Positions 52,622 through 62,025 of a stretch of DNA of 64,000 nt are shown in pieces; the first letter of the stretch is position 1, and each line of letters opens with the position of its first letter. The notes beneath the pieces are model-generated. The model did no database searches. It was not told the origin of the DNA and saw only the letters and a list, made by a program, of their open reading frames with translations. Source of the DNA: Betaproteobacteria bacterium (GTDB lineage: Bacteria > Pseudomonadota > Gammaproteobacteria > Burkholderiales > Ga0077523); NCBI GenBank assembly GCA_016125475.1, contig WGLR01000023.1:62001-126000 (forward strand), written 5' to 3'. The translations under genes were made by a program, and so were the position numbers.

Positions 52622-54943
52622 TCACTCGCGTTCGCGCTGGCGCCCGGCGAGCGTGAGGAGGTCCGTGTGCAGTTCGAACCATATCGTGTGGTAGCTCTCG
52701 GCGACGATTCGTGCGACACGCTCCCGGTCGCCTGCGACGACCCGCGCCGCGGCCCGGTCGAGGCGGACCCCGTAGTTCGCCAGCCGCGAGGCAATGGCCC
52801 CGAGCCTCCCCAGCAGCGGTGTGGCGCGCGCGTGCAGGTCCGCCAGGCGCCCCACGATCGCCCGGTCGTAGTCCGCATCCCGATGGTCGTTGGGCGTGCC
52901 GTCGGCTCGCAGCTGCCAGTCGGTGATGATCCGCTTCAGGTCGCCGTTCAGGCCGGAGAACGCTTCGTAGACGTTCGCGACGGCGTCGGCATCCGCGGCT
53001 GAGCGCTCCCGCGCGAGTGCTTCCAGCAGGTGCTCGCGGCCGGGGCCGGTGAGTCGCCACAGGTCGCCTGCCTGCCGGCACCAGCCGCGGTCGGCAAGCA
53101 GACCGTAGCGCGTCGCCGCGTCGGCCGTCGGCATCCCCAGCGCATCGGCGAGGATCGCAGTGTCTGCGCGCCCCTTCAGGTCCAGCAGCCGCAGCAGGCT
53201 CAGTGTGCCGTCGGGACGTCCCTCCCCGTGCTCCGTGTCGACCCCGTTCGACGCGGACGTTTCCGTGTGCCGCGGCGCCTGGAGGCATGCCAGCATTGCG
53301 GCGAGGCGGTCCCGGACCACGGCGGCGCCGACGCCGGCGGCGAGCGCGGTGCGGATGCCCGGGGTCGTGTCGAGCACCTCGCCGCGAACGGCGACCCCGT
53401 TCGTCAGTCCGGCGCGCCAGTCCTTGCCCAGCGCGTCGAGATCCACGATTTCCGCCGGCGCGTCTTCCGCAGCGAGGAGCGCGACGGGAAGCAGGGGCAG
53501 CCCCCAGCCCAGCAGTTTCCGCTCGGCTTCTGCCGGCGTGTCCTGGCCGGTCGCACCCGTGAGATCACCATCCCAGATCCGCCCGGTCGTTCCGTCGAGC
53601 GTGACGTGGCGCCCCGCCAGCGTGGTCACGGTGCGTGGGCCGCACCCCACGATGCACGGACGGCCGAGCTCGCGACTGATCACGGCCGCGTGGGAGGTCG
53701 CGCCGCCCTGCTCGGTCATGATCCCGGCCGCAGCGATGATGCCCGCGAGGTCCTCGGGGCTCGTCGTCGTGCGGGCAAGGATCGCCCGGCCGCCGTGCAC
53801 CGCGATGGATTCGGCCTGATCCGCGGAGGTCACCACGACGCCGGTCGCGATGCCGGGGCAGGCCGGCACACCGGACGCAAGCGTCGTCGTGCGCTCGGCG
53901 GCGGGTGACAGTCGTCTCGCGGGGCGGTTCCTCGCCTGATCCGGCCCCACCCGGTCGAGGGCCTCGCGCGTCGTGATCAGGCCCTCCTCCGCCAGGGCGA
54001 CCGCGAGACGCACGGCTGCCGAGGGTGAGCGTTTCGCGACACGTGACTGCAGGAACCACAGATGTCCGGATTCGACCGTGAACTCGATGTCCTGCACGTC
54101 CCGTGCATCGGCCTCCAGGATCGCGGCGTCGCGCAGGAGCTGCTCGTGCACGTCCGGCATCCGGGTGTGCAGCACCTCGAGGCTTTGCGGGGTGAGCTTT
54201 CCCGAGACGACTTCCTCGCCCTGAGCGTGGCCCAGCCATTCCCCCCAGGCCGCATGTTCGCCGGTGACCGGGTTCCGGCTGAACAGCACGCCCGTTCCCG
54301 AAAGCGCGTCGAGGTTTCCGAACACCATCGCCTGGACGGTCACGGCCGTTCCGTCGTCGTCTCGGAGACCGCGGTCGCGGCGATAGGCACGCGCGCGCGG
54401 CGAATTCCACGACGAGAACACCGCACCCACGGCTGCGCGCAGCTGATCCCTGGGGTCGTCGGGGATCTCGCCCGGCGCGCCGCCGAGAACGACCTTGCGG
54501 AAGTGGTCGCGGAACACGCGGAGCGTCGTGTCGGCGAATCCGGCGTTGGCCGTCGCTACTGCCAGGCCGCCCGCGATCGTCGGGTTGATGCCGAGGTTGA
54601 GAATCGTATCCATCATGCCGGGCATGCTGTGTGCCGCACCGGAGCGCACGGCAACGAGCAGCGGACGCCGGGAGTCACCGAAACGACGACCGGTCTGCGA
54701 CTCCAGGACGGCGAGGCGTTCGAGGAGAGCCTCCCACAGCGGGGCGTCGAGCGCGTCACCGCTTTCGCGAAATGCGCGGTACGCACGGGTGGTGAGAACG
54801 ATGGCCGGCGGAACGGGCAGCCCGAGTGCGCGCATGCGGTTCACGCCCCACGCCTTGCCCCCGAGTTCTTCGCGCGTCAGCGGACACGTGCCGTCCGCGA
54901 CCACGACAGGCAGGTCGCGCACGATGGCCGGTGGGACGCTCAA
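52622..54943 (-). CDS. PPDK-like protein lacking the PEP-binding barrel
   Basis: A 773-aa protein. The N-terminal 350 residues are a PPDK ATP-grasp region (RSGAAHSMPGMMDTILNLG). A swivelling phosphohistidine domain follows (TEQGGATSHAAVISREL, catalytic His near residue 425). Full PPDK then carries a TIM barrel that binds PEP or pyruvate; here it is replaced by about 260 residues with a winged-helix-like segment (LADALGMPTADAATRYGLLADRGW) and no barrel motifs. The TTG start at 54943 overlaps the previous stop (TTGA); a GTG seven codons later is possible. The phosphate acceptor is unknown. Confidence 0.85.
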   Translation of the reverse strand: MSVPPAIVRDLPVVVADGTCPLTREELGGKAWGVNRMRALGLPVPPAIVLTTRAYRAFRESGDALDAPLWEALLERLAVLESQTGRRFGDSRRPLLVAVRSGAAHSMPGMMDTILNLGINPTIAGGLAVATANAGFADTTLRVFRDHFRKVVLGGAPGEIPDDPRDQLRAAVGAVFSSWNSPRARAYRRDRGLRDDDGTAVTVQAMVFGNLDALSGTGVLFSRNPVTGEHAAWGEWLGHAQGEEVVSGKLTPQSLEVLHTRMPDVHEQLLRDAAILEADARDVQDIEFTVESGHLWFLQSRVAKRSPSAAVRLAVALAEEGLITTREALDRVGPDQARNRPARRLSPAAERTTTLASGVPACPGIATGVVVTSADQAESIAVHGGRAILARTTTSPEDLAGIIAAAGIMTEQGGATSHAAVISRELGRPCIVGCGPRTVTTLAGRHVTLDGTTGRIWDGDLTGATGQDTPAEAERKLLGWGLPLLPVALLAAEDAPAEIVDLDALGKDWRAGLTNGVAVRGEVLDTTPGIRTALAAGVGAAVVRDRLAAMLACLQAPRHTETSASNGVDTEHGEGRPDGTLSLLRLLDLKGRADTAILADALGMPTADAATRYGLLADRGWCRQAGDLWRLTGPGREHLLEALARERSAADADAVANVYEAFSGLNGDLKRIITDWQLRADGTPNDHRDADYDRAIVGRLADLHARATPLLGRLGAIASRLANYGVRLDRAAARVVAGDRERVARIVAESYHTIWFELHTDLLTLAGRQRERE

Positions 54944-56676
54944 GGCTCGATGACGACGGTACCCCAGTCGCCGTCCACGGTGATCGTGGCGCCGTCGGGA
55001 ATCCGGCGGGTGGCATCGGTGACCGAGGCGACCGCCGGAATGCCGAGTTCACGCGCGACGATGGATGCGTGAGAGATCGCGGCGCCGGTCTCGACGACGA
55101 CGGCACCGGCGGCCAGGAACAGTGGTCCCCAGGACGCATCGGTCGTGGTCGCGACGATGATCTCGCCCGGCTGGAGGTCGCACTCGACATCGAGTGACGT
55201 GATCACGCGTGCCCGCCCGGTGTGGCGCCCGGGTGAAACCGGGATCCCCTCGAGCGGCGTGGCCGGTGTCGTCCCCTCGACCGTGTCCGCGCCCCGCGGT
55301 CGGAACGCCGACAGCGGTGGTGCGGTCCCTTCGAACACGAACGGCGGCACGAGACCCTTCAGCATCTCCAGCCTCGCGGCGCGTGATTTGATCATTGCCG
55401 AATACCTGCGGGGCGCCTGCAGGAACGCGTCGGCCTCGCCGTCGGTCACGAGCAGCACGTGTTCCCAGCGAGCGAGCGCACCCCGGTCGACCAGACGACG
55501 ACCGAGCTCGCGAACGGCCTGCCGGGCCTCGTCGATCACGCGCGCGCACGACATCTTGCTGCGCTCGCGTGCGGCGAGATACTTTCCGACTGCGCGTGCA
55601 GCCCCGAGAAATCGTGCACGGCCATCCTGGTCGTCTCCGAGCCGCTCCGCGATCGTGCCGATCGCCGCGGCGCGCCGCTCGCGCAACGTCGCCGCGCGCA
55701 CGTCCGGCGAGTCGGAGTCGGGTGCCTGGCGCGTCCGGTCCAGCATGCGCAGCGCGATCGCGGGGGCGCTGCGATACGTCGGAGACCGGAACTCCCAGGT
55801 GCTCGGTCCCAGGTATCCCCAGCTGTCGATGAACCGCTCCCATTCCTCGAGAAACCGGCTTGCATCGGGATCGGTCGAGCTCCGCAGCCGGTCGAGCACA
55901 CCGGTTGCGCCGGCGTCGAAGGCTGCCGTGAGCACGCGCGACCCGCGCACGAGGCGGGAGAGCGCCCACAGGTCCAGCGACTGCGCGGCCGAGTCGACGC
56001 TGCCGGCGCTGGCGGCCGCGGCCGACGCAAGCTCGCGGCTGCCCGCCGCCTCGCAGATCTGGGAGATCGTGCTGGCGAGGACGTTGGCGCCATACGTGTT
56101 CAGCACGTGGCGCTTGAACACCGGACGTGCGTGGGCGCGCAGGGCCCGAAAGTGGCAGAGCAGCGCACCGTCGGACAGGTCACCGAGAGGGGGGCGCTTC
56201 CGCGCGACCGCACTCACGCGCGCCGTGTCGTCGCTCGTCGCGACCAGCGGATCGGTCGTGAACAGCGAAGCGAGCCATGCCGCGACCTCCTTCGTGCGTT
56301 CCGGGTCGACGTCGCGTTCATCGGCCCGGTAGGGCGGGACGTCGGGCGCATCACCGAAGAGCGATCTGTCGATGGCCTCGACGGTCATGCCGGGAATCCG
56401 CACGGCAAGCACGCGCGTGACCGACATGTTGATGTAGACGTAACCGCCGAAGCAGCCAACGATCTCGCATCGTCCTTCGGGGCCGAACTCGTCCCGCGTG
56501 AAGAGTCCGATCTCGCAGAAGGCATCGCGCCATCCGGCGTCCCACGCATGCGGGCCGTAGGCGCTCCACGTGAGCGGGGAGACCGCCTCCACGAACACCT
56601 CACCCACGTTGCCACGGGTATAGACCGGGAAGCGACTGCTCACGTCGTCGTCACATACCCAGACCCTGTCTCCCAT
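54940..56676 (-). CDS. PEP-utilising-type protein with mobile phosphohistidine domain
   Basis: A 578-aa protein. The N-terminal stretch FPVYTRGNVGEVFVEAVSPL resembles the middle domain of rifampicin phosphotransferase and of phenylphosphate synthase. A helical region follows. At the C-terminus is a swivelling domain with GAAISHASIVARELGIPAV, holding the phospho-accepting His. No ATP-grasp part is present. It overlaps the ATP-grasp-bearing PPDK-like gene by four bases, so the two may form one phosphotransfer enzyme. ATG at 56676 has GGAGG 6 bases upstream. Confidence 0.83.
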   Translation of the reverse strand: MGDRVWVCDDDVSSRFPVYTRGNVGEVFVEAVSPLTWSAYGPHAWDAGWRDAFCEIGLFTRDEFGPEGRCEIVGCFGGYVYINMSVTRVLAVRIPGMTVEAIDRSLFGDAPDVPPYRADERDVDPERTKEVAAWLASLFTTDPLVATSDDTARVSAVARKRPPLGDLSDGALLCHFRALRAHARPVFKRHVLNTYGANVLASTISQICEAAGSRELASAAAASAGSVDSAAQSLDLWALSRLVRGSRVLTAAFDAGATGVLDRLRSSTDPDASRFLEEWERFIDSWGYLGPSTWEFRSPTYRSAPAIALRMLDRTRQAPDSDSPDVRAATLRERRAAAIGTIAERLGDDQDGRARFLGAARAVGKYLAARERSKMSCARVIDEARQAVRELGRRLVDRGALARWEHVLLVTDGEADAFLQAPRRYSAMIKSRAARLEMLKGLVPPFVFEGTAPPLSAFRPRGADTVEGTTPATPLEGIPVSPGRHTGRARVITSLDVECDLQPGEIIVATTTDASWGPLFLAAGAVVVETGAAISHASIVARELGIPAVASVTDATRRIPDGATITVDGDWGTVVIEP

Positions 56677-57169
56677 CGTCGCCCTCCGCTCGGAACCGGA
56701 CGCACGCATTGCCGCACGCTGGCGCCCACCCCGCGATCCGGACTCCGGCGGTGCCGATGCGGGGTGCTCGCGTGTGCGGTGTGATGAATTTATGACGCGA
56801 TGCTGAACGGCATCCTGCCGACGCCGCTTGACGTAACGCAAAGGGAGGCGAGAGGGCCGGGTCGTGCGGGGGAGGGGGCAGAAGGGAGGTGCTTCTGGAT
56901 CCGCGCCGCAGGACCGGGGCTTCGAACGGATGATTCGCAACGACTGCCGATGGAGGGGGTCGGGTGCGAACTGCGCGAGCGGTGCCCGATCGATCCGGCG
57001 ATCGCGCGCACGGTCCGGGTGTCGCAGGGCGGCGCCGAGGGCCACGCGCCCGGTCGCGACCGGCGCGCAGCATCAGCGTGTCGCGGGCCGCGGTGGTCCG
57101 GCTCTCGCCGCGACGCTCGGGATCTCCCGGGGCCGCCCCCGTTGGAGGCGGCCCGGCACGTCGGCGAGG
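56677..57169. other. Intergenic region without visible gene
   Basis: About 490 bases lie between the PEP-utilising-type gene and a minus-strand exported-protein gene. No frame looks coding: open frames here are arginine- or glycine-rich shadows. A hairpin near 57130-57154 is the only evident structure. Confidence 0.5.
57130..57154. terminator. Hairpin downstream of the exported-protein gene
   Basis: Perfect 8-bp stem GGGCCGCC / GGCGGCCC with a 9-base loop, 16 bases after the minus-strand stop at 57170. No T-run in the direction of the gene. Confidence 0.45.
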
Positions 57170-57652
57170 CTACATGCCCGTCGCGGCGAGCCAGCCCCCT
57201 ATGTTGCCCTCGTAGCGCTCGCGCAGGACGACGACGGGCGCGATGCACCCGTCCGGAAGGGAAACCTTCGCGCGCACCTTCGCGTCGCCCGACTTGCCGA
57301 GAGTCGCGACTTCGGTCTGGGCCACGACCCTGGCGCCGGTGGTCGTGCTGCAGATCACCGCCGCAGCCACGCCGTCGACCCCGTCGGGTGTCCCGTTGAA
57401 CGCTCCCGTGGTCGGGTCGTCGAGCACGAGCCCGCGCACCTCCACCTCGAGGCGGCCGTCGGCCTTCAGCTCGGCCTTGCCCGACTTGAGTTTCCAGATC
57501 TTTCCGCAGGACCGGACGTCGCCGATCGAGGTCCCGTTCGACGGGCACGCGACGAGTCTGCCTTCGAAGTCGCCGGCATGAGCCAGCACGGGAGCACCGA
57601 CGACGAGCGACGTGATCGCAACCTGTGCGAGGGCGCCGAGAACGCTTTTCAT
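57170..57652 (-). CDS. Exported protein of unknown function
   Basis: A 160-aa protein with a Sec signal peptide (VLAHA-GD). The mature part is probably beta-rich (about 135 residues) with four Cys (ACPSNG, RSCGK, ICSTTTG, DGCIAP), which could form two disulfides. The ribosome site AGGCAGGA precedes the ATG. It has no motif I can name. Confidence 0.78.
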   Translation of the reverse strand: MKSVLGALAQVAITSLVVGAPVLAHAGDFEGRLVACPSNGTSIGDVRSCGKIWKLKSGKAELKADGRLEVEVRGLVLDDPTTGAFNGTPDGVDGVAAAVICSTTTGARVVAQTEVATLGKSGDAKVRAKVSLPDGCIAPVVVLRERYEGNIGGWLAATGM

Positions 57653-57918
57653 TTTTCCTGCCTCCTGATCCGGTGAGTGGGAAACGTGCCGCAGGGCCAG
57701 GGGTCGCGTCCCGCCGTTGCAACAGCCGTGGCCTGCCGCAGAAGCCTAGTCACCGGGGCTGGGCGGCGCATCATCCAAATGGGTGATGTCTCCATGGGGT
57801 CGGGTCTATATGCTTTTTCGCGGTGCTGCATGTCCGGGGACGATGCGAATACGTACGGTCACGGCGTGCCACCCGGACCAACACGACGTTCCAACGAATC
57901 CTCGGGAGACAAGAGACC

Positions 57919-58671
57919 ATGAAGACACGACGCATCGCAGCATGCCTGCTGACCGCCCTTGCGGGACTCGCGGTCGTCTCCGCGCCGGCACGGGCAGAGA
58001 TCAATCTCGCACTCGACAGGGTGATCGCCCCCCAGGCGCCGGCCGGCCCCACCCCGTGGGTGAACATACGACTGATGGAACTGGACGGCTTTGCACCGCT
58101 CGCGCACACCGTGGAATTCCAGGTGAGCACCGTCCAGTCGACGTACGACGATCCTCCCCTGGCGGTGAATCCCGGAGACTGCTGCCCGATGCCCGGTCGC
58201 GGCAATCTGGGTGCGGGGGAGGAACTGCGCTCCGTCTTCCTTTCGGTCAATCCGGACCTCTTCTCGGTCCCGGGGGCTTCCCTTCTGGTCCAGTGGACCG
58301 GTGACGGGCCGCCCTTCCCGATCGGGCAGACCGATCTCGTCGCGTTCGGGCCGTTCCCGGACGCCGGCCAGGCGCCTGCGCGCATCACCGTGTCGGACGA
58401 TCCGGCCGCCACCGATTACGACATCACGATCACGTTCAATCCCGGCACGACCCACTCGAAGTTCCTGGCGACCTATCTCGTGAATGGTCAGCCCGTGGAA
58501 CTGAACGACTACGATCTCGCGGTGGTGAATCCGACGGGTTACTCGGCGGGCGCGGTCGTGCTCTACGCGGATGGAGGCGTGGGGGTCATCGGTGCGGTGC
58601 CGGAGCCTCAGACGTACGCGATGCTCGGCATCGGACTGCTCCTGCTGGGGGTGGCGGCGCGCCGGCGCTGA
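57919..58671 (+). CDS. PEP-CTERM sorting domain protein
   Basis: A 250-aa exported protein. It has an N-terminal signal peptide (APARAE) and a C-terminal PEP-CTERM signal: VPEPQTYAMLG, a hydrophobic stretch and a terminal RRR. Such proteins are cut and anchored or released by an EpsH-type exosortase, usually in bacteria with exopolysaccharide matrices. The middle 180 residues are probably beta-sheet and carry a CC pair (GDCCPM). No exosortase gene is in the window. The function of the mature domain is unknown. Confidence 0.9.
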   Translation: MKTRRIAACLLTALAGLAVVSAPARAEINLALDRVIAPQAPAGPTPWVNIRLMELDGFAPLAHTVEFQVSTVQSTYDDPPLAVNPGDCCPMPGRGNLGAGEELRSVFLSVNPDLFSVPGASLLVQWTGDGPPFPIGQTDLVAFGPFPDAGQAPARITVSDDPAATDYDITITFNPGTTHSKFLATYLVNGQPVELNDYDLAVVNPTGYSAGAVVLYADGGVGVIGAVPEPQTYAMLGIGLLLLGVAARRR

Positions 58672-58698
58672 GAGGGGAGGAACGGTAAGGAGAATAAC

Positions 58699-58726
58699 GG
58701 TAGCGGCGGCCGGAGCCGCCGCTACC
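58699..58726. terminator. 12-bp stem hairpin between convergent genes
   Basis: Perfect stem GGTAGCGGCGGC / GCCGCCGCTACC with loop CGGA, 28 bases after the PEP-CTERM gene and 77 bases before the facing GFA gene's stop. No T-run. Confidence 0.6.
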
Positions 58727-58803
58727 TCCGATGTGTGCGCACGATGTCCGGGCGGGCGGCGGACCCGATCGCGCGCGTCCGGCCCCGCCTCGGGCGTTGC
58801 CGG

Positions 58804-59238
58804 CTACTCCGGCAGCGTCTTTCCGGACCCGCCCATCTCCGACGGTATGTCGGCCATCTTCGGCAGGCCGTCCTTGATGGGAAGCACGGTTTCCTCGTAA
58901 AACACGTGAAGGTGCGGCTCGAACTTCATGTCGGGGATGACCGCCGCGTACACGTCGATCAGGCCGAACCCGGGGTGGTCCGTGAAGAGGTGGCCACCGC
59001 AGGTCTTGCACCACTTGCGGTAGCTGCGTTCCGTCTTGTTGTAGGTTCCGATGTTGTCCGCGCCCTTCGTCACCCTGACGGCCTCCGGCTTCCAGAGCGA
59101 GAAGGCGTTGACGGGACCCGCGGACCAGCTTCGGCACGACTCACAGTGGCAGTAGCCCGCCGCGACAGGCTCTCCCGTCACATCGAACTCGACGGCACCA
59201 CAGAAGCAGCTGCCGTGGTAGGTCTTTTCGTCTGACAT
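58804..59238 (-). CDS. GFA family (glutathione-dependent formaldehyde-activating-like) zinc protein
   Basis: A 144-aa Mss4-like protein. Zinc ligands are in CFCGA near the start, CHCESCR in the middle and WCKTCGGH. The family includes the formaldehyde-activating enzyme Gfa and CENP-V-like proteins, and most members have no known substrate. The GAGGAGATGAAATG context gives a clear ribosome site. Confidence 0.92.
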   Translation of the reverse strand: MSDEKTYHGSCFCGAVEFDVTGEPVAAGYCHCESCRSWSAGPVNAFSLWKPEAVRVTKGADNIGTYNKTERSYRKWCKTCGGHLFTDHPGFGLIDVYAAVIPDMKFEPHLHVFYEETVLPIKDGLPKMADIPSEMGGSGKTLPE

Positions 59239-59353
59239 TTCATCTCCTCATGTACGGTGGTGTGGGTTGGTTCACGCAATCGGTCGTGCATCCCGGACCC
59301 CGATGGTAACTGCTGGGCGCCCGGAGCCGGGTGCGGGCCGCATCCGTGGCGGT

Positions 59354-60427
59354 TCAGCCCGATTTCCTTCCGTCTCCGCCGGAACCGGTCGCGAACCTGA
59401 TCGCGCCGCCAGGGAAACGGTCACGCTGCTGGAACGCGATCATCCAGCCGGGATACTCGGGCGGCAGGCGGCTCGCCTCGTCCAGTTGCGCGAGGTCGTC
59501 GTCGGTCAGGGCCAGGTCCGAGGCCGCGAGATTGTCGGACAACTGGGCGTCGGTTTTCGCGCCGATTATCACGCTCGTGATTCCGGGCTGGCGCAGCGTC
59601 CACGCGAGCGCGACGCGGGCCACGGACGTCCCGTGCCGGTCCGCGATCGGGCGCATGGCGGCCACGCACCGGAACGCGCGATCCCTGTCCACCGGAGGGA
59701 AGTCGAAGTCGGTGCGGCGGGCGCCTTCGGGACCGGCCGCGTCGGGCGCGAACTTGCCCGACAGCAGACCGCCCGCAAGCGGGCTCCAGACCAGGATGCC
59801 GACCTGCTGATCCAGGGCCATGGGCACCACCTCGCGTTCGAGGTCTCGCCCCGCGATCGAGTAATAGGCCTGGACGCTTTCGAAGCGGCTCAGGCCACGG
59901 CGTTCGGAGACGCCGAGGGCCTTCATGATCTGCCAGGCCGCGAAATTGGAGACCCCGATGTGCCGTACCTTCCCGGCACGGACGAAGTCGTCGAGCGCAC
60001 GCAGGGTCTCGTCGATCGGCGTCACGGGATCGAAGCCGTGGACCTGATAGAGGTCGACGTGGTCGAGGCCGAGACGCGTGAGACTCGCGTCGAGCGCCTG
60101 CGTGAGGTGGACGCGGGACAGACCGACACGGTTCGCGCCGTCGCCCATGCGAATGCGTCCCTTCGTGGCGACCACGAGGTCCTCGCGGGGCAGGCCCAGG
60201 TTTCTGATGGCCTGCCCGAGAATGCGCTCCGACTCTCCCTCCGAATAGACGTCCGCGGTGTCCACGAAATTCACGCCGGCCTCGAATGCGGTGCGCAACT
60301 GCGCTTCCGCATCGGGCAGGCCGAGCCTGCCGACGACCTGGAAGCGGCCCTTGCCCCCCCAGGTCATGGTCCCGAGACAGAGTTCCGAAACGTACAGTCC
60401 CGTTCGGCCCAGCAATCGGTATCGCAT
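59354..60427 (-). CDS. Aldo/keto reductase
   Basis: A 357-aa AKR barrel protein. The catalytic tetrad is readable: Asp and Tyr in FVDTADVYS, Lys in VVATKGRI and His in YQVHGFDP. The N-terminal LGRTGLYVSELCLG and the C-terminal SVIIGAK NADPH segment agree. It reduces carbonyl substrates; which one is unknown. A strong AAGGAGG site lies just before the ATG at 60427. Confidence 0.95.
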   Translation of the reverse strand: MRYRLLGRTGLYVSELCLGTMTWGGKGRFQVVGRLGLPDAEAQLRTAFEAGVNFVDTADVYSEGESERILGQAIRNLGLPREDLVVATKGRIRMGDGANRVGLSRVHLTQALDASLTRLGLDHVDLYQVHGFDPVTPIDETLRALDDFVRAGKVRHIGVSNFAAWQIMKALGVSERRGLSRFESVQAYYSIAGRDLEREVVPMALDQQVGILVWSPLAGGLLSGKFAPDAAGPEGARRTDFDFPPVDRDRAFRCVAAMRPIADRHGTSVARVALAWTLRQPGITSVIIGAKTDAQLSDNLAASDLALTDDDLAQLDEASRLPPEYPGWMIAFQQRDRFPGGAIRFATGSGGDGRKSG

Positions 60428-60593
60428 GTCGAAATCCTCCTTGTGCGCCAGCAGTGTCACGCGAGCTGCCCGTCCGGGACGCGTGGGACGGGACGAGCGA
60501 TCCATTACCGCATTGTGCACGGGACACCGGGGCGGAGCTTTGGTTCGGCAGGCGCCGTGGCGGAGGCGCAGGGTCTCCCGTGCGTCGGAGACG

Positions 60594-61322
60594 CTATTCG
60601 CCCCCGGAGCCCGCGATGCGCTCGAGCGCCGCACGATCGCACGACCATACCGTGTCACGGCCGCGCCGTTCCCGCGTGAGTATGCGCTGCCGCTTCATGT
60701 CCGCGATGACACGGCTCGCTGTTTCGGTGGTGATCCCGAGCACGGCTCCGAGTTCCTCGCGTGGAAGAACGTGGCAGCAGTGCCCGGTGGCGTCGCAGGT
60801 CGTGTTGAGGAGGAGGCGGGCCACCCGTCTCCGCGCGGGGCCCGCGGTGAGTTCCTCGAGGGCGCGGTCGGCCTGGTCCAGCGCGCGCTCCCCTTCCGCG
60901 AGCAGCGCGAGCAGCATGGCCGGCCGACGCTCGTACTGCTCGCGCAGCACGTCGACGGGGATCCCGCATGCCTCGATGCGCGTCAGCGCGACTGCGGTGT
61001 GACGGTAGTGACCTATCGTGAGTGCCTCGAGCCCGATGGTGTCACCGGTTCGCGGCAGCCGGAGAATGCGCTCGGTCCCGTCCATCGCGCAGCGCGTGAG
61101 CTTGAGCAGCCCGCTGCGTACCACGTACACGAACGCGGCCCGGTCTCCTTCCGAGTAGATCGTGCCTCCCGCACCACACCGGACGCGTGCGAACCGTCCC
61201 ACGATGGCGTCGCGCTCGCCACTCTCCGCTTCTCGAACCAGTGCGAGCGAGCGCACGGGGCAGTGCGCGCAGTCCCATGCGGCGACACCACCGAATTCGC
61301 AGAAGTGCTCGTTCCCGACCAT
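60594..61322 (-). CDS. CRP/FNR family transcriptional regulator with cysteine-rich N-terminus
   Basis: A 242-aa FNR-type regulator. An N-terminal Cys set (Cys8, Cys18, Cys21) and Cys119 in EACGIP match the placement, though not the spacing, of the Fe-S ligands of FNR (C-x2-C-x5-C plus Cys122). The cyclic-nucleotide-type barrel spans about 40-150. The HTH reads LGITTETASRVIADM, with E-x2-SR as in FNR, which reads TTGA[TC] half-sites. Three such palindromes are in this window, one 103 bases upstream of this ATG. It is likely oxygen- or redox-sensing, but not proven. Confidence 0.9.
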   Translation of the reverse strand: MVGNEHFCEFGGVAAWDCAHCPVRSLALVREAESGERDAIVGRFARVRCGAGGTIYSEGDRAAFVYVVRSGLLKLTRCAMDGTERILRLPRTGDTIGLEALTIGHYRHTAVALTRIEACGIPVDVLREQYERRPAMLLALLAEGERALDQADRALEELTAGPARRRVARLLLNTTCDATGHCCHVLPREELGAVLGITTETASRVIADMKRQRILTRERRGRDTVWSCDRAALERIAGSGGE

Positions 61323-61424
61323 CGACACGCCGCGGGAGGCATTGCCCCGCGGATAACCCGGCACGGCGCCGTACCCGGAGTGTGCCAGCGTTCTCGGCCG
61401 CGTGGGTCGCGCACTGCGCCCCGA

Positions 61425-61438
61425 TTGACCACCGTCAA
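61425..61438. promoter_or_regulatory. FNR-type palindrome between divergent genes
   Basis: A perfect TTGAC-CACC-GTCAA, 103 bases before the regulator ATG on the minus strand and 72 bases before the gene at 61510. On the plus strand a CACGAT at 61461 is spaced as a class II -10. It may autoregulate the regulator, activate the divergent gene, or both. Confidence 0.6.
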
Positions 61439-61509
61439 TTACGAAGCTGCCCGGTTCGAACACGATGAGCACGGTGTGAACTGGAACCTGTCACGGAGGC
61501 AATGGAGAG

Positions 61510-61899
61510 ATGAGCGGGAAATCACGAGCAGTCACGGGTCGACGCCGGTTCCTGGCCGCGGGCGCCGCGGCTGTCGCCGGGGTGATGGTCTCGGCGCACG
61601 CGCAGAACCAGGAGCGGGTCGAGGAACAGAGCGAGGAGCGCCGCCGCACGCGCATCTACGGCTCCGACCTCATGAACGACAGCGAACGACGGGCCTATCA
61701 GGACCGGATGCAGCGCGCACGCACGGAGGAGGAACGGAACAGGATTCGCGACGAACACCGCCGGGACATGGACGAGCGACGGCGTGTGCGCGCGGAGGAG
61801 CAGCGACGGGAACGGGAGGAACGGCAGAGAAATCTCGAGGAGATGCATCGAAGGGCGACGCCTGGAGGCGGCGCAGGGGGTGGCGGGCGACGCCACTGA
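61510..61899 (+). CDS. Exported, highly charged coiled-coil-like protein
   Basis: A 129-aa protein with a twin-arginine-like signal (GRRRFLAAGAA, residues 10-20). A mature part of about 85 residues is very rich in Arg and Glu with helix-forming repeats (about 40-115) and ends in a Gly-rich tail. It resembles small periplasmic charged proteins, but I recognise no family. It is divergent from the FNR-type regulator, whose box sits 72 bases upstream, so it is a likely target. A GGAG-type ribosome site precedes the ATG. Confidence 0.72.
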   Translation: MSGKSRAVTGRRRFLAAGAAAVAGVMVSAHAQNQERVEEQSEERRRTRIYGSDLMNDSERRAYQDRMQRARTEEERNRIRDEHRRDMDERRRVRAEEQRREREERQRNLEEMHRRATPGGGAGGGGRRH

Positions 61900-62025
61900 C
61901 ATCGGCTGCTCGGGGGTGCGTCACGCTTCGTTCTGCCGACGCGGTTCCTGGCGCCCCGTCCCGCCGTGTCGCCCTGTGGGTGGGCGGCGGTGTGGAACTT
62001 CCCCGACACTCCGTCACGAAACGAC

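Noticed and set aside
56677-57169. Several 80-270 codon frames in the intergenic stretch
   Set aside because: They shift between frames, are Arg/Gly/Pro-rich, and lack ribosome sites and families; no gene is supported.
61323-61472. Longer FNR-type regulator start at 61472
   Set aside because: It would place the TTGAC palindrome inside the coding region and add Arg/Gly-rich residues before the Cys motif. The start at 61322 fits the family better.
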